The notes below the pieces were generated by a model, which worked only from the letters and a program-made list of their open reading frames with translations, did no database searches and was not told where the DNA came from. A stretch of 64,000 nt of DNA, taken from NCBI RefSeq assembly GCF_022568775.1, contig NZ_JAKZHW010000002.1:695501-759500 (forward strand), given 5' to 3'. The stretch's first letter is position 1. Each line of letters begins with the position of its first letter. Shown here piece after piece: positions 54,470 through 61,702 of the stretch. A program made the translations under genes and the position numbers. Origin of the DNA: Sphingomonas telluris. GTDB taxonomy: Bacteria; Pseudomonadota; Alphaproteobacteria; Sphingomonadales; Sphingomonadaceae.

Positions 54470-54668
54470 GACCTATCTTTCCAGGGCTCAGAACCTTTCG
54501 GGGTCCATCTTGCGAGCCGTACACGAGGATTTGGCTCAGTTCTTGCGTTGAGCCGATGTCATAGCACTGCACTTACCGGCGTTGTTCCGGCGCATGGTAC
54601 GAACCCTTTCGAATGCCACAAACTTCTCCCGCGCAAGGCGGGCCTGCACCCTGCCTGCCATTTCCGTC

Positions 54669-54854
54669 CTAGGATCGCGCGGCGTCGTACTCATCCTCGG
54701 TCGGGAGCTGGTCAAATGAGGGCGAATAGCGTTTGGCCCGGTACGCCGCTTCAGTGACGTAAGTCGGAGTACCGCTGCCCCAGACATAGACCATTGTTTC
54801 CCGGTCTCCCTTGGGCTCCGTTCGATATTGGCCTTGCGGTTTTCGCTTATCCAT
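54669..54854 (-). CDS. Small hypothetical protein
   Basis: This 61-residue protein (GQYRTEPKGDRETMVYVWGS, then TPTYVTEAAYRAKRYSPSF) has mixed charge and no membrane segment or signal. The composition is protein-like and unlike a shadow frame. A GAGGAG sequence lies about 6 bp before the ATG at 54854. Unknown function. Confidence 0.55.
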   Translation of the reverse strand: MDKRKPQGQYRTEPKGDRETMVYVWGSGTPTYVTEAAYRAKRYSPSFDQLPTEDEYDAARS

Positions 54855-54881
54855 TTCGTACTCCTCGGCCCCGGCAGCCCT

Positions 54882-55115
54882 TCACGGCCTCGCGATGAAA
54901 CCCCAACCAGGGCCGCGCTGCTGCCGGGCAGCATCATCCTTCATCAGCTTCGCGGCCAGTTCGCGGCGAACCTGAGCCGCTCCATCGACGCTCATGCATA
55001 CGAGCCGGGTCCCGCCGGTCGGTAACGTCTGAATGGATGAAATGCCGGTCTTCGTTGCGGCGCAGTGAGCGATCACGGCCTTCTCGGTCATATCGAGGAA
55101 AACGGCCCGGCTCAT
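54882..55115 (-). CDS. Small hypothetical protein, coupled to its upstream neighbour
   Basis: This 77-residue protein (FLDMTEKAVIAHCAATKTGI, then TRLVCMSVDGAAQVRRELAA) overlaps the upstream gene's stop as ATGA, which supports both as real. The C-terminal DDAARQQRGPGWGFI is basic. No family recognised. Confidence 0.58.
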   Translation of the reverse strand: MSRAVFLDMTEKAVIAHCAATKTGISSIQTLPTGGTRLVCMSVDGAAQVRRELAAKLMKDDAARQQRGPGWGFIARP

Positions 55116-55366
55116 TGCGGCACTCCGCGTCTCGCCGCAGAGATTGCGTCCGTGGGGTTGCTATAACGGTACCCTCCCCACTCGTAGACCGCCTTTTGGA
55201 CGACCGTGATGCGAAGTTGCTTCAGGAGCGCCGTGACATCCGCTGACGTAGAGGTCTCGCCATTGAGCGGGGGAGGCAGATGGCCATCATGGGCAGTTCC
55301 GGCCGCCCCCACGCACGTATTTGCGGACTCTTGCTCGTGTTTCGTGCTTGGAGATGGTTTTGGCAC
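55112..55366 (-). CDS. Small conserved alphaproteobacterial protein
   Basis: This 84-residue protein has a low-complexity N-terminus, and its second half ALLKQLRITVVQKAVYEWGG followed by YRYSNPTDAISAARRG resembles small alphaproteobacterial proteins of the form ...F-x-V-x-x-YRYTNLADAIAQAKR, as I recall. A short motif of this kind is a useful search handle. Function unknown. Confidence 0.6.
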   Translation of the reverse strand: MPKPSPSTKHEQESANTCVGAAGTAHDGHLPPPLNGETSTSADVTALLKQLRITVVQKAVYEWGGYRYSNPTDAISAARRGVPQ

Positions 55367-55524
55367 ACAATGCTCCCTGGGATCAGCGGGAGCGTTACGT
55401 GTCTCTCAGTCGCCGAATGGCTGAAGGAAGTGCCGACGATCCATTGTACCTAGCAGAAGCCCATTCAAGCGGCCACCGAAAAGCCCAGGCCTGGAATATA
55501 CCGTCTGACACCGGACGAGTGTAG
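55354..55524 (+). CDS. Possible small protein
   Basis: An ORF reading LAHNAPWDQRERYVSLSRRM, then EGSADDPLYLAEAHSSGHRK has protein-like composition. GGAG sits directly before ATG 55354, so TTG 55360 is better placed. It overlaps the start of the opposite gene by 13 bp. Weak case. Confidence 0.3.
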   Translation: MVLAHNAPWDQRERYVSLSRRMAEGSADDPLYLAEAHSSGHRKAQAWNIPSDTGRV

Positions 55525-55835
55525 AAGCCTAGATGCTCCGGGACCTGCATTTATGGCCCAACGTTCCGTGCTCGACACCCCAGCAGCCGCTGGCCGCAAT
55601 CCAGCGCGAATGGTTTCCATTGCCGGCACATTCCGGTTCTTCGAGGACCATAGATCCCCTTCGGCCGCAGCTCGGGCAATCGCGCTCCCACCTCTTCTGG
55701 ATCAGCGTCAATTCAAATCTCCGTTGGGGGCACGTTCGCTGGCTGTGGCGCTTTGACCGCCCGCAGCCAAGAAGCTCTAACGGCAACGCATTAGGAAAGA
55801 ATGTAGATGTCCTGAGAACGGGGAGTAAAGAGGCT

Positions 55836-56284
55836 CTAGCCCTGTCCACCCTCCTCGCGGTGATCCTGGGGCCGAGCGGCCTTGCGCGCCCGCTTCGCCA
55901 GCTGCTTCTTTATCTCGGAAAGGTCCGGTTGCGATGTTTCCGGCGAAGCGTCGTGAGGCTCACCCATCGAGCCGAGCCATTGAGACATCACAGCGGCGGC
56001 TTCGTCTACCCGCCCGATATTGTGGCACCACATCTGCCGGCCAGGAGGCGAGCAGATCCAAACGTATCCTTGGTCGTCGGGGCCTTGTATCTCAAACGCC
56101 GGCTCGTTCATATTCGGAACCACCTTCAAGCCGACGAACGCGCGACTAAAGGCATCGGCATCATCCTCGCGTTCAACACAGCGGGTCGGCCCGTAGCTGA
56201 GAACGGTGAAATGCAGGAAAGCGTCGCCGAGGTGGTCGTCGAGTTTGACGAACCCAAATTTCTTTGCGGGGTTGAACCAACCAT
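55836..56284 (-). pseudogene. Broken cold-shock-domain gene continuing into a small-protein frame
   Basis: On the minus strand 56279-56205 reads WFNPAKKFGFVKLDD then HLGDAFLHFT, the CspA core with RNP1 (K-x-F-G-F-V) and RNP2 (D-A-F-L-H). That frame continues without a stop into the 97-residue ORF ending at 55836 (MNEPAFEIQGPDDQGYVWIC, then SPPGRQMWCHNIGRVDEAAA). No ATG, GTG or TTG precedes W in this frame. An ATG-GTT at 56284 is two bases out of step, exactly where a complete gene would read M-V-K-W, which suggests a 4-nt deletion. TTG 56129 could still start the downstream part alone. Part of a decayed-gene zone, or an assembly indel. Confidence 0.6.
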
Positions 56285-56383
56285 CCGTCCTGATGCGATC
56301 ATGCCTGCAATGTCTCCGTGAACGGCGCTTTTCAAAAGCTCGGAATTTTCTCTCGGTAAGCAGCAGGGGCAGCGCCGGTTAGG

Positions 56384-56689
56384 CTAGCCGACGTCGTGAT
56401 CATAGGTGGTCGATCTGCTTTGAGGACGAGGAGTATTGCGCCTGACGAAGGCTTCAGCCTCTTCCATGCTGCGAAAGGCGCATTCAAACGTGCTGCCGTC
56501 CTCCCGGCTCATGATTGCCTTGAACGGTTGCGTCCCGCCAGGCGTAGAGACGATCCTGCCGGCGATGCAGCTCATGTGCCCGTCTTCTCTTTCTGCCTGG
56601 CCAACCTTGCCGATCTTGCCTTCGGCTTCTTCCTGGGCCGTGCGGAAGATCGAGAAGGCCTTCCGCTTCGACAGTTTGCGTTTCGACAT
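56384..56689 (-). CDS. Small hypothetical protein
   Basis: From ATG 56689, with GGAGG 8 bp upstream, it is 101 residues. The basic N-terminus (SKRKLSKRKAFSIFRTAQEE) is followed by GRIVSTPGGTQPFKAIM and a DGSTFECAFRSMEEAEAFVR end. Unknown function. Confidence 0.6.
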   Translation of the reverse strand: MSKRKLSKRKAFSIFRTAQEEAEGKIGKVGQAEREDGHMSCIAGRIVSTPGGTQPFKAIMSREDGSTFECAFRSMEEAEAFVRRNTPRPQSRSTTYDHDVG

Positions 56690-56786
56690 GCTGCCAGCCT
56701 CCGCATTGAATTGCCGCCCAGGGACATGGATAGATCGCCCCCGTCGTTCGCTAACGCACGACAACCAGCAAAAGAGGCTTGGAAAC

Positions 56787-56905
56787 ATGGCAAAGGGTCG
56801 GAGACCTCGAACAAGGAGGTTCGCAAACCTAAAGCGAACTCACCGAAGAAGTCCAACGCATCGGCTCCATCCTTGAAGGGCGGCGGCCTCGGTCCGAAGG
56901 AATAG
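56787..56905 (+). pseudogene. Frameshifted small Lys-rich protein
   Basis: ATG 56787 opens MAKG, but that frame becomes Arg/Pro-rich and stops at 56876. The next frame reads SETSNKEVRKPKANSPKKSN up to TAG 56905 and ends GGGLGPKE. Together they match the common sphingomonad pattern MAKG..SNKEVRKPK, with one base out of frame after the fourth codon. AGAGG lies upstream. Broken by an indel, or a sequencing artefact. Confidence 0.45.
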
Positions 56906-56957
56906 CTGCGCCTGGGTGGGCTGACCTATTCGTCGCAGTCGCCAATGAGGTCTGGGC

Positions 56958-57200
56958 ATGAGAACCCGTAAATCTGCCGTTACATTCAACAAGCCGTTCG
57001 TCCTGAACGCCGATGTCGGTGAGTTGCCGCCAGGAACCTACGACGTGGAGACGGATGAGGAGGAGATCGGAGCCGGCGAGTACACCGGGCACCGGCGAAC
57101 CGCTGTCGTCCTGTACGTGCGACAGGGTGGATCCACACGTAGCATCTTCGCGACGCCCAAGGAGCTAGATTCAGCTCTTGAGAGGGATAAAGACGCTTAG
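56958..57200 (+). CDS. Conserved small alphaproteobacterial protein
   Basis: This 80-residue protein, VTFNKPFVLNADVGELPPGT followed by YDVETDEEEIGAGEYTGHRR, belongs by my reading to a widespread small-protein family with F-x-L...LP-P-G-TY-x-V-x-TEEE. Cytosolic, unknown function. Confidence 0.65.
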   Translation: MRTRKSAVTFNKPFVLNADVGELPPGTYDVETDEEEIGAGEYTGHRRTAVVLYVRQGGSTRSIFATPKELDSALERDKDA

Positions 57201-57253
57201 TCAGGCAGCGCAGAAAGCTCTTGCACTGCGAGACTAGGCCATTGGAGGGTTCA

Positions 57254-57493
57254 TTGAACCAGCAGCACGCGCATGCCGACAACGATCGTCGGACCCTGAG
57301 ATCCTGGCATGAGTGGGCGTTCAAGGACGGAGGACGCCGGACGATACTCTGTGTCGAAACCGCGCTCGAAATGCGCTCTGGCGAGCCCGGCTTTGACCCT
57401 GACCAATTGTCCCTGTTGATCTCGGAAGCGATGGAGATGATGCGAGCTAGCCCGAGCCCAATCGATGAAGTCCGCATCGTCCCTGAACGTTAG
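57254..57493 (+). CDS. Small hypothetical protein
   Basis: TTG 57254 has GGAGG 5 bp upstream and gives 79 residues: SWHEWAFKDGGRRTILCVET, then FDPDQLSLLISEAMEMMRAS. Soluble and acidic at the C-terminus. No family recognised. A TTG at 57221 is an alternative start. Confidence 0.5.
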   Translation: MNQQHAHADNDRRTLRSWHEWAFKDGGRRTILCVETALEMRSGEPGFDPDQLSLLISEAMEMMRASPSPIDEVRIVPER

Positions 57494-57533
57494 CTCTGGA
57501 CTGCCCGGGGCCCAAGCACAGATGGAGATAGGC

Positions 57534-57720
57534 ATGGACGCTGATGAGTGGCGTAAGAAACGTGAAGCGCTGATTGGGCAGCTTCGCGATTTGGAGGCGG
57601 GTCGCATCTCGCATTGAGATGAGGGCGACACCCGCGAATTGAACAGAGAAACCACAGGAAAGCATCGAACGCGTGAAGCAACGGCTCGCTAACTTGGACG
57701 CCAAGTTTCAAGACGAGTCC
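57534..57720 (+). pseudogene. Broken small coiled-coil protein
   Basis: ATG 57534 reads MDADEWRKKREALIGQLRDL then EAGRISH and meets TGA at 57615. The same frame goes on DEGDTRELNRETTGK, and after a one-base shift near 57657 reads ESIERVKQRLANLDAKFQDE. The composite matches a common sphingomonad small helical protein (…RDELVRQ…LEAG…ERIEHVKRRLAELDAKL). One nonsense change plus one frameshift. Confidence 0.5.
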
Positions 57721-57742
57721 GGTAGTCAAAATAGAGGTCGCC

Positions 57743-57850
57743 TATGGCATGGGGCTGAAGCTGATCCAAACTCTAGTCAAAGGCATCGACGGCACGCTCA
57801 GTATCAATAGCGCCGAAGGCACTCGCATCGAGGTCACGTTCCCGCTTTAA
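57743..57850 (+). pseudogene. C-terminal remnant of a HWE/HisKA_2-type histidine kinase
   Basis: These 35 codons ending at TAA 57850 read YGMGLKLIQTLVKGIDGT then LSINSAEGTRIEVTFPL. That is the last part of a histidine-kinase ATPase domain: the G2 glycines, the helix after it and the final GT..xxxFP strand. The rest of the kinase is missing. Marks a deletion junction or gene decay. Confidence 0.6.
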
Positions 57851-57892
57851 GCGGTGCCCACGTGCTTTGCACCCATTCCTGCCGGTAGCTAG

Positions 57893-57918
57893 TGGCAGCT
57901 TTAGACCCTTTGCTGCCA
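57893..57918. repeat. Palindromic repeat, copy 3
   Basis: TGGCAG and CTGCCA around a 14-nt centre that reads CAAAGGGTCTAAAG on the minus strand. A half-copy (ACCCATTCCTGCC) precedes it at 57871. Confidence 0.75.
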
Positions 57919-57927
57919 TTAGCTGGA

Positions 57928-57953
57928 CGTCCGCTCCCGACCCGTTGCGAACG
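57928..57953. repeat. Palindromic repeat, copy 4 (degenerate)
   Basis: CGTCCG and CGAACG flank a 14-nt centre that reads CAACGGGTCGGGAG on the minus strand; five of six stem pairs remain. Confidence 0.55.
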
Positions 57954-58006
57954 TTGATCGACGTGAGGCACGCTTCTGTGTCTGTGTTGCGAGAGGACGC
58001 GCTACG

Positions 58007-58315
58007 GTGAGGCGGAAGAATTGGGGCGCCTTGGGCTGTGCTGCTTTTGTCGGTGCCGCAGTGGCGTTCCCCGCCGGGATGATTTTCGGCGGGCGCGACG
58101 CAAGCCCTCAGAACGACGGTGCGGGAGCCCAGCGGGATGGTGCGTCCGTGAAGACGAACTTCCGCAAAGTCTATTCGCCCAAGATCCATGACGATCCTTA
58201 TGTCCAAGACCGGTGGCGGAAGGTGGTCGAGGCGCTTGAGGAACAGTGCCGGAATACAGGTGAACATTGCACCGAAGCGAAGGCGGCTCGTCGCTCGTTG
58301 GGTGAAAAGCCGTGA
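58007..58315 (+). CDS. Small membrane-anchored or exported protein
   Basis: This 102-residue ORF with a GTG start has a hydrophobic N-terminus (GALGCAAFVGAAVAFPAGMI) and a charged, helical remainder (YVQDRWRKVVEALEEQCRNT). Two Cys near the C-terminus. No family recognised. Confidence 0.58.
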   Translation: MRRKNWGALGCAAFVGAAVAFPAGMIFGGRDASPQNDGAGAQRDGASVKTNFRKVYSPKIHDDPYVQDRWRKVVEALEEQCRNTGEHCTEAKAARRSLGEKP

Positions 58316-58350
58316 GGACTCTCGGCGTCTCCGGATGCACCCCTGCGGAG

Positions 58351-58376
58351 TGTCCGCTTTCGACCGAAAGCAGACA
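58351..58376. repeat. Palindromic repeat, copy 5
   Basis: TGTCCG and CAGACA flank a 14-nt centre CTTTCGACCGAAAG; the centre itself is a 7-bp perfect palindrome around AC. Confidence 0.65.
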
Positions 58377-58435
58377 TGAAGTCGACGCCCTCAGCGTGAT
58401 CGGCTAAGGTGCGGCAAAGCCACCTGGGGGGTGCA

Positions 58436-59242
58436 ATGGCTACTTCCATTGACGTGCCGTTCGCCGCGACTGCTACGGCGCGACGTGGGGACGAACGCTT
58501 TTTCTTGGGCGCGGCCATCGCGATGACTCTGGTCATCATCGCAGGCTTCTCGACCCAATTCGCGATGGGACGTTCCACCTTTTACTCGCCTCCCCTCGTT
58601 CATGCTCACGCGATCATGTTTATGGGTTGGGTCGCGATCTATCTCACGCAAAACATACTTGTTGCGACTGGGCGCATAGCCGTGCACCGTCGGCTTGGCT
58701 GGGTCGCCGCCGGCTGGATCGTGCCGATGATTGTACTGGGCTTTGCCGTGACAATCGCGATGGCCCGGCGGGGTCAGGTTCCATTCTTTTTCCAGCCACT
58801 GCATTTCCTCGTCTTCGATCCGCTTTCGCTTCTGACCTTCGCTGCGCTCACCGGTTGGGCTATCTGGTTAAGGCACAGAACGGACTGGCACCGCCGCCTT
58901 CACCTCTGCGGGATGGCAATGTTGATGGGGCCAGGTTTCGGCCGGCTGCTGCCAATGCCATTGCTTCAGCCCTGGGCTTGGGAAGCCACCTTCGTTGCCA
59001 GCCTTGTCTTCCCAATGGCCGGTTTGGCTTCCGACTGGAAACGCAGTGGCCGCGTTCACCCGGCGTGGCGTTGGGGAATCATGGCGATGACAGGCGGCTT
59101 CTTGCTCATCGAGGCCATCACCTACAGCAGCGTTGGGCAGGCGCTTTATACCTTGGTTACGGCCGACTCACCGGGTGCGCAGGTCCCACCGCTTCAGTTT
59201 GCGGCGCCCCGCGCGGACCCTTTGATGACTGGACGCGACTGA
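58436..59242 (+). CDS. Polytopic membrane protein with conserved His pairs
   Basis: From ATG 58436 it is 268 residues with about seven helices. Regularly placed His are seen: SPPLVHAHAIMFMGWVAI, AVHRRLGWVAAGWIV, and HRRLHLCGMAMLMGPGFGRL. Such His in helices recall haem or metal-binding membrane proteins such as DUF2306-like families, but I cannot assign it. GGGGGGTGCA lies just upstream. Confidence 0.7.
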   Translation: MATSIDVPFAATATARRGDERFFLGAAIAMTLVIIAGFSTQFAMGRSTFYSPPLVHAHAIMFMGWVAIYLTQNILVATGRIAVHRRLGWVAAGWIVPMIVLGFAVTIAMARRGQVPFFFQPLHFLVFDPLSLLTFAALTGWAIWLRHRTDWHRRLHLCGMAMLMGPGFGRLLPMPLLQPWAWEATFVASLVFPMAGLASDWKRSGRVHPAWRWGIMAMTGGFLLIEAITYSSVGQALYTLVTADSPGAQVPPLQFAAPRADPLMTGRD

Positions 59243-59396
59243 CCTCCGAGCTCTTTAGTCGGCTTTGGGCCGGGGCGCGGGTCGCTCGTCTCCGCTCGCT
59301 GCAACGTCCGGTTTTGGCACGAGGGCCGATCACGTGGTTGATCAGGCGCTAACTAAAACGCAGTCCCCGGCGCACCAAACAAAGGGGATCTAAACA

Positions 59397-59579
59397 ATGG
59401 CTAAGTTCATCAACATGCTGCGGGACGAGTCCGGCGCTTCGGCCGCCGAATACGCGCTCATTCTTGCGATCGTCGGTTCTGCGATTGCACTGGCGGCTAT
59501 CTTCCTGGGTGGCACGATCTCGTCGGCTCTCAACGAATCGAGCACCTGCATCCGCACCAACGGCAGCACTTGTAATTAA
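59397..59579 (+). CDS. flp: Flp/Fap-type IVb pilin
   Basis: Small structural pilin of 60 residues. After a short leader, RDESGASAAEYALILAIVGS is the Flp signature with the prepilin-peptidase site before the hydrophobic helix, and the conserved Glu-Tyr pair. Two Cys close the short C-terminus. AAAGGGGATC precedes the ATG. No tad/cpa secretion genes are in the window, so it is an orphan here. Confidence 0.92.
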   Translation: MAKFINMLRDESGASAAEYALILAIVGSAIALAAIFLGGTISSALNESSTCIRTNGSTCN

Positions 59580-59588
59580 TGGTTCCGT

Positions 59589-59651
59589 AGCTCCCCCGCC
59601 ATCGGGGAGCTCCGGCAAAAGGGGTCGCGTGGTCGCTCGGACACGCGACCC
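59589..59651. other. Two hairpins after flp
   Basis: AGCTCCCC/GGGGAGCT (59589-59611, 7-nt loop) and GGGTCGCGTG/CACGCGACCC (59622-59651, 10-nt loop) follow the flp stop. Neither has a T run, so they look like stabilising 3' structures or part of a repeat more than intrinsic terminators. Confidence 0.5.
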
Positions 59652-59666
59652 GTATCTGACTTTGGT

Positions 59667-59685
59667 CCACCCATTCCTGCCATTA
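59667..59685. repeat. Half-copy of the palindromic repeat
   Basis: CCACCCATTCCTGCCATTA is one arm plus most of the centre of the element in inverted orientation; the other arm is missing. Confidence 0.5.
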
Positions 59686-59759
59686 GCTCGTTGATTGCCG
59701 CTCCTAGCCAGCGAGCGACCCATGATAGGGAGCGTAGGCACGGGACGGCTGAAACCCGA

Positions 59760-59918
59760 TTACCTCTTCAGCAACTTGTCTTTGTGCTGGGCCAACAGAT
59801 TGTCGAGCTCCTCGATCCGCAACCGTTGCGGCGTGCCCGCCGCCAAGCCCTTAAGGCGGCACTCGGCCCACAGTCGTTTGCGCTCCGACTCCAGTGCCTT
59901 GAGATACAGATCAGCCAC
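59760..59918 (-). CDS. 52-residue coiled-coil-like small protein
   Basis: GTG 59918 has AGGAG 7 bp upstream and opens ADLYLKALESERKRLWAECR, then LRIEELDNLLAQHKDKLLKR before TAA 59760. Charged, Leu-heptad-like helices and a strong ribosome site support a real gene despite its small size. Family not recognised. Confidence 0.65.
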   Translation of the reverse strand: MADLYLKALESERKRLWAECRLKGLAAGTPQRLRIEELDNLLAQHKDKLLKR

Positions 59919-59997
59919 TTCTCAGCTCCTGCTGCCGCGTTTCCTTGTGGGTCTCGATGTCGGGCCCGTCGGCTCTATGCCCGCCGGTCACGGCGGA

Positions 59998-60244
59998 TCA
60001 GGCTGGACGGTCTGCAAGTTCCCTTTCGAGGTCCGCGATCAAGCATTTGGAGCGACTCAGTCGATCCTTTCGCTATCTCCTGGCGGGCATGGGTGAGAAG
60101 GTCCCTCCAATGGCCAAGCGTGTCTTCGTGGATCGTGTGGCCCTTCAGGCGGCGGGCGCTCTGGACCGCTGAGTTCAAGTTCCGTGCGATGCTGCCATGG
60201 ATCTCCGTCAGGTGGTCCTTAGAGCAAAATCTCACCGACCGCAC
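59998..60244 (-). pseudogene. Frameshifted small protein
   Basis: The frame from GTG 60244 reads IHGSIARNLNSAVQSARRLK, then EDTLGHWRDLLTHARQEIAK and loses coherence near 60040. A one-base shift restores IADLERELADRPA ending at TGA 59998. The composite looks like a small helical sphingomonad protein broken by one indel. Confidence 0.5.
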
Positions 60245-60258
60245 CGGAGTGGCATCAC

Positions 60259-60402
60259 GAGAACCCGCAACATTATCGCCAAGACGCAGAACGCTCTCGC
60301 CGGATGGCGCACGAGGTTGAAGATGGACGACGCAATGCCAACCTCCTCGACGTGGCGCGGCAATACGATAAGGTCGCCGAGGAAGTCGTGACGAAGCAAT
60401 AG
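60259..60402 (+). pseudogene. Start-less remnant of a small helical protein
   Basis: The frame ending at TAG 60402 reads NPQHYRQDAERSRRMAHEVE, then RRNANLLDVARQYDKVAEEV. This matches the shape of small alphaproteobacterial proteins HYR..A.E.RR.A.EV...R..LLD.A.QYDKLAE. The frame is open only back to 60223 and contains no upstream ATG, GTG or TTG before the internal ATG at 60304. Confidence 0.45.
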
Positions 60403-60416
60403 TCTGCGTCTCGCTT

Positions 60417-61451
60417 CTATTGGCTAACTTCAGGCAGCGCGTCTCGAAAACTCACCAACGACCGGCGCCGCTCATCCCACAGCGCCAGGCGCCAGCATCC
60501 CAGGCTCTCCCGCAGAGTGACAACGTTGACGATGGGAATCAGCTCAGGGGCCGCGTCCACGCAGGCCTGAAGATGATAATTCGGAACCCGGCTGCAAAGG
60601 TGGTGCACATGGTGAATGCCGATGTTCCCCGAAAACCAGCCGAGAATCGGCGGGAGCTTGAAATGTGAGCTGCCGTTCAACGAAGCGGCATGGAAGTTCC
60701 AGTCGTGATCACGTTCCCAGTCTGCGGCGTGGAATTGGTGCTGGACATAGAACAGCCAGTTGCCGACCCACGCAGCGATAATGATCACCGGCAGATAGAT
60801 CTTCAGCACGTGAACGGCGCCGAACGAAAAGCATGCAATGCCGAAGGTGACGACCAGCGCAAGATTGAGGCCAAGAATGCTGCGGCGTGAATCCTTATTA
60901 TCGTGCGAGGGCAATCTCTGCAGGATAATGAAGTTGATCGGGGCTCCAAAGCCGACCATCACGAGCGGATTGCGGTAGAGCCGATACAATACCCGCTTCA
61001 ACGAGCTGGCTGCCCAATACTCCTCGACTGTCCAGGTCTCCACGTCACCGCGGCCACGTCGATCCAAATTCCCAGTCGACGCATGGTGCGCCGCATGACC
61101 CTGAGCCCAACTACCGTAGGGCGTCAGAGTTAGCACGGAAAGCAGTCGCCCCAAGTGGTCGTTAGCGGATCGCGAGCGAAAGAAGGAACCATGTCCGCAA
61201 TCGTGCTGAATGATGAAAAGCCTCACGAGCAATCCCGCCGCCGGCACTGCTAGTAACAGGGAAAGCCAGTAGCGATTCGCCGGAGTGGCGCCCATAAGGA
61301 GGAGCAGCCCCAAAAAGAGCGTCCCAGTCGCCGCTAGCTGGAGCAGACTTCGCTTTGCGTCCGCGCGATAGACGCTGAAACGTCGCGCTAGGAGTGGCCA
61401 GAGCGTCTCTGCTGTTGCAGGGTCACCCTCCCCAGGTTCGTGCACCACCAA
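60417..61451 (-). CDS. Membrane fatty acid desaturase
   Basis: Di-iron membrane enzyme of 344 residues. His boxes: IIQHDCGHGSFF, QGHAAHHASTG, and NIGIHHVHHLCSRVPNYHL, in the order of acyl-lipid delta-type desaturases. Helices lie before box 1 and between boxes 2 and 3. It differs from the desaturase at 43354. Membrane-fluidity or lipid modification is likely; regiospecificity unknown. Confidence 0.9.
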   Translation of the reverse strand: MVVHEPGEGDPATAETLWPLLARRFSVYRADAKRSLLQLAATGTLFLGLLLLMGATPANRYWLSLLLAVPAAGLLVRLFIIQHDCGHGSFFRSRSANDHLGRLLSVLTLTPYGSWAQGHAAHHASTGNLDRRGRGDVETWTVEEYWAASSLKRVLYRLYRNPLVMVGFGAPINFIILQRLPSHDNKDSRRSILGLNLALVVTFGIACFSFGAVHVLKIYLPVIIIAAWVGNWLFYVQHQFHAADWERDHDWNFHAASLNGSSHFKLPPILGWFSGNIGIHHVHHLCSRVPNYHLQACVDAAPELIPIVNVVTLRESLGCWRLALWDERRRSLVSFRDALPEVSQ

Positions 61452-61702
61452 CGCAATCCACCCTTTCGCGGCCTATGGACGCAAGCGGATGAACTTTTCC
61501 CCTCGCTAAGACGCCATGGCGTATCGCGACCGTAAAGGCGACCTTTAGTCTTTGGGTCCTTGCAGCAGTGTTCCTCTGCCGGGAGACCGGTAATGGCAGG
61601 AATGGGTCGAAAGCTGCCACAGCACTCCACAAAAGTAAGATGCAGCCCGAAGTGATGCGAGGACTGGACCCGACACGCTCAATGCCGGGTCCGAAGGCAA
61701 TT
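61452..61702. other. 250-bp intergenic region with a repeat copy
   Basis: No gene supported. It contains palindromic repeat copy 6 and the divergent or downstream sequence of the neighbouring minus-strand genes. Confidence 0.4.
61594..61619. repeat. Palindromic repeat, copy 6
   Basis: TGGCAG and CTGCCA around GAATGGGTCGAAAG, 14 nt, identical in the centre to copy 2 and in the stem to copy 3. Confidence 0.8.

Noticed and set aside
54536..54661. A 41-residue minus-strand frame with a fair ribosome site
   Set aside because: Composition is plausible but no family or conservation can be shown; too weak to call.
55533..56321. A 262-residue plus-strand frame
   Set aside because: Antisense to the small-protein and cold-shock frames; mixed Trp/Arg/Pro content typical of shadows.
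56126..56335. A 69-residue minus-strand frame overlapping the TTG at 56129
   Set aside because: Its Ser/Thr/Met-rich sequence is the wrong frame through the cold-shock-like segment; only its ATG-bearing 5' part may belong to the broken gene.
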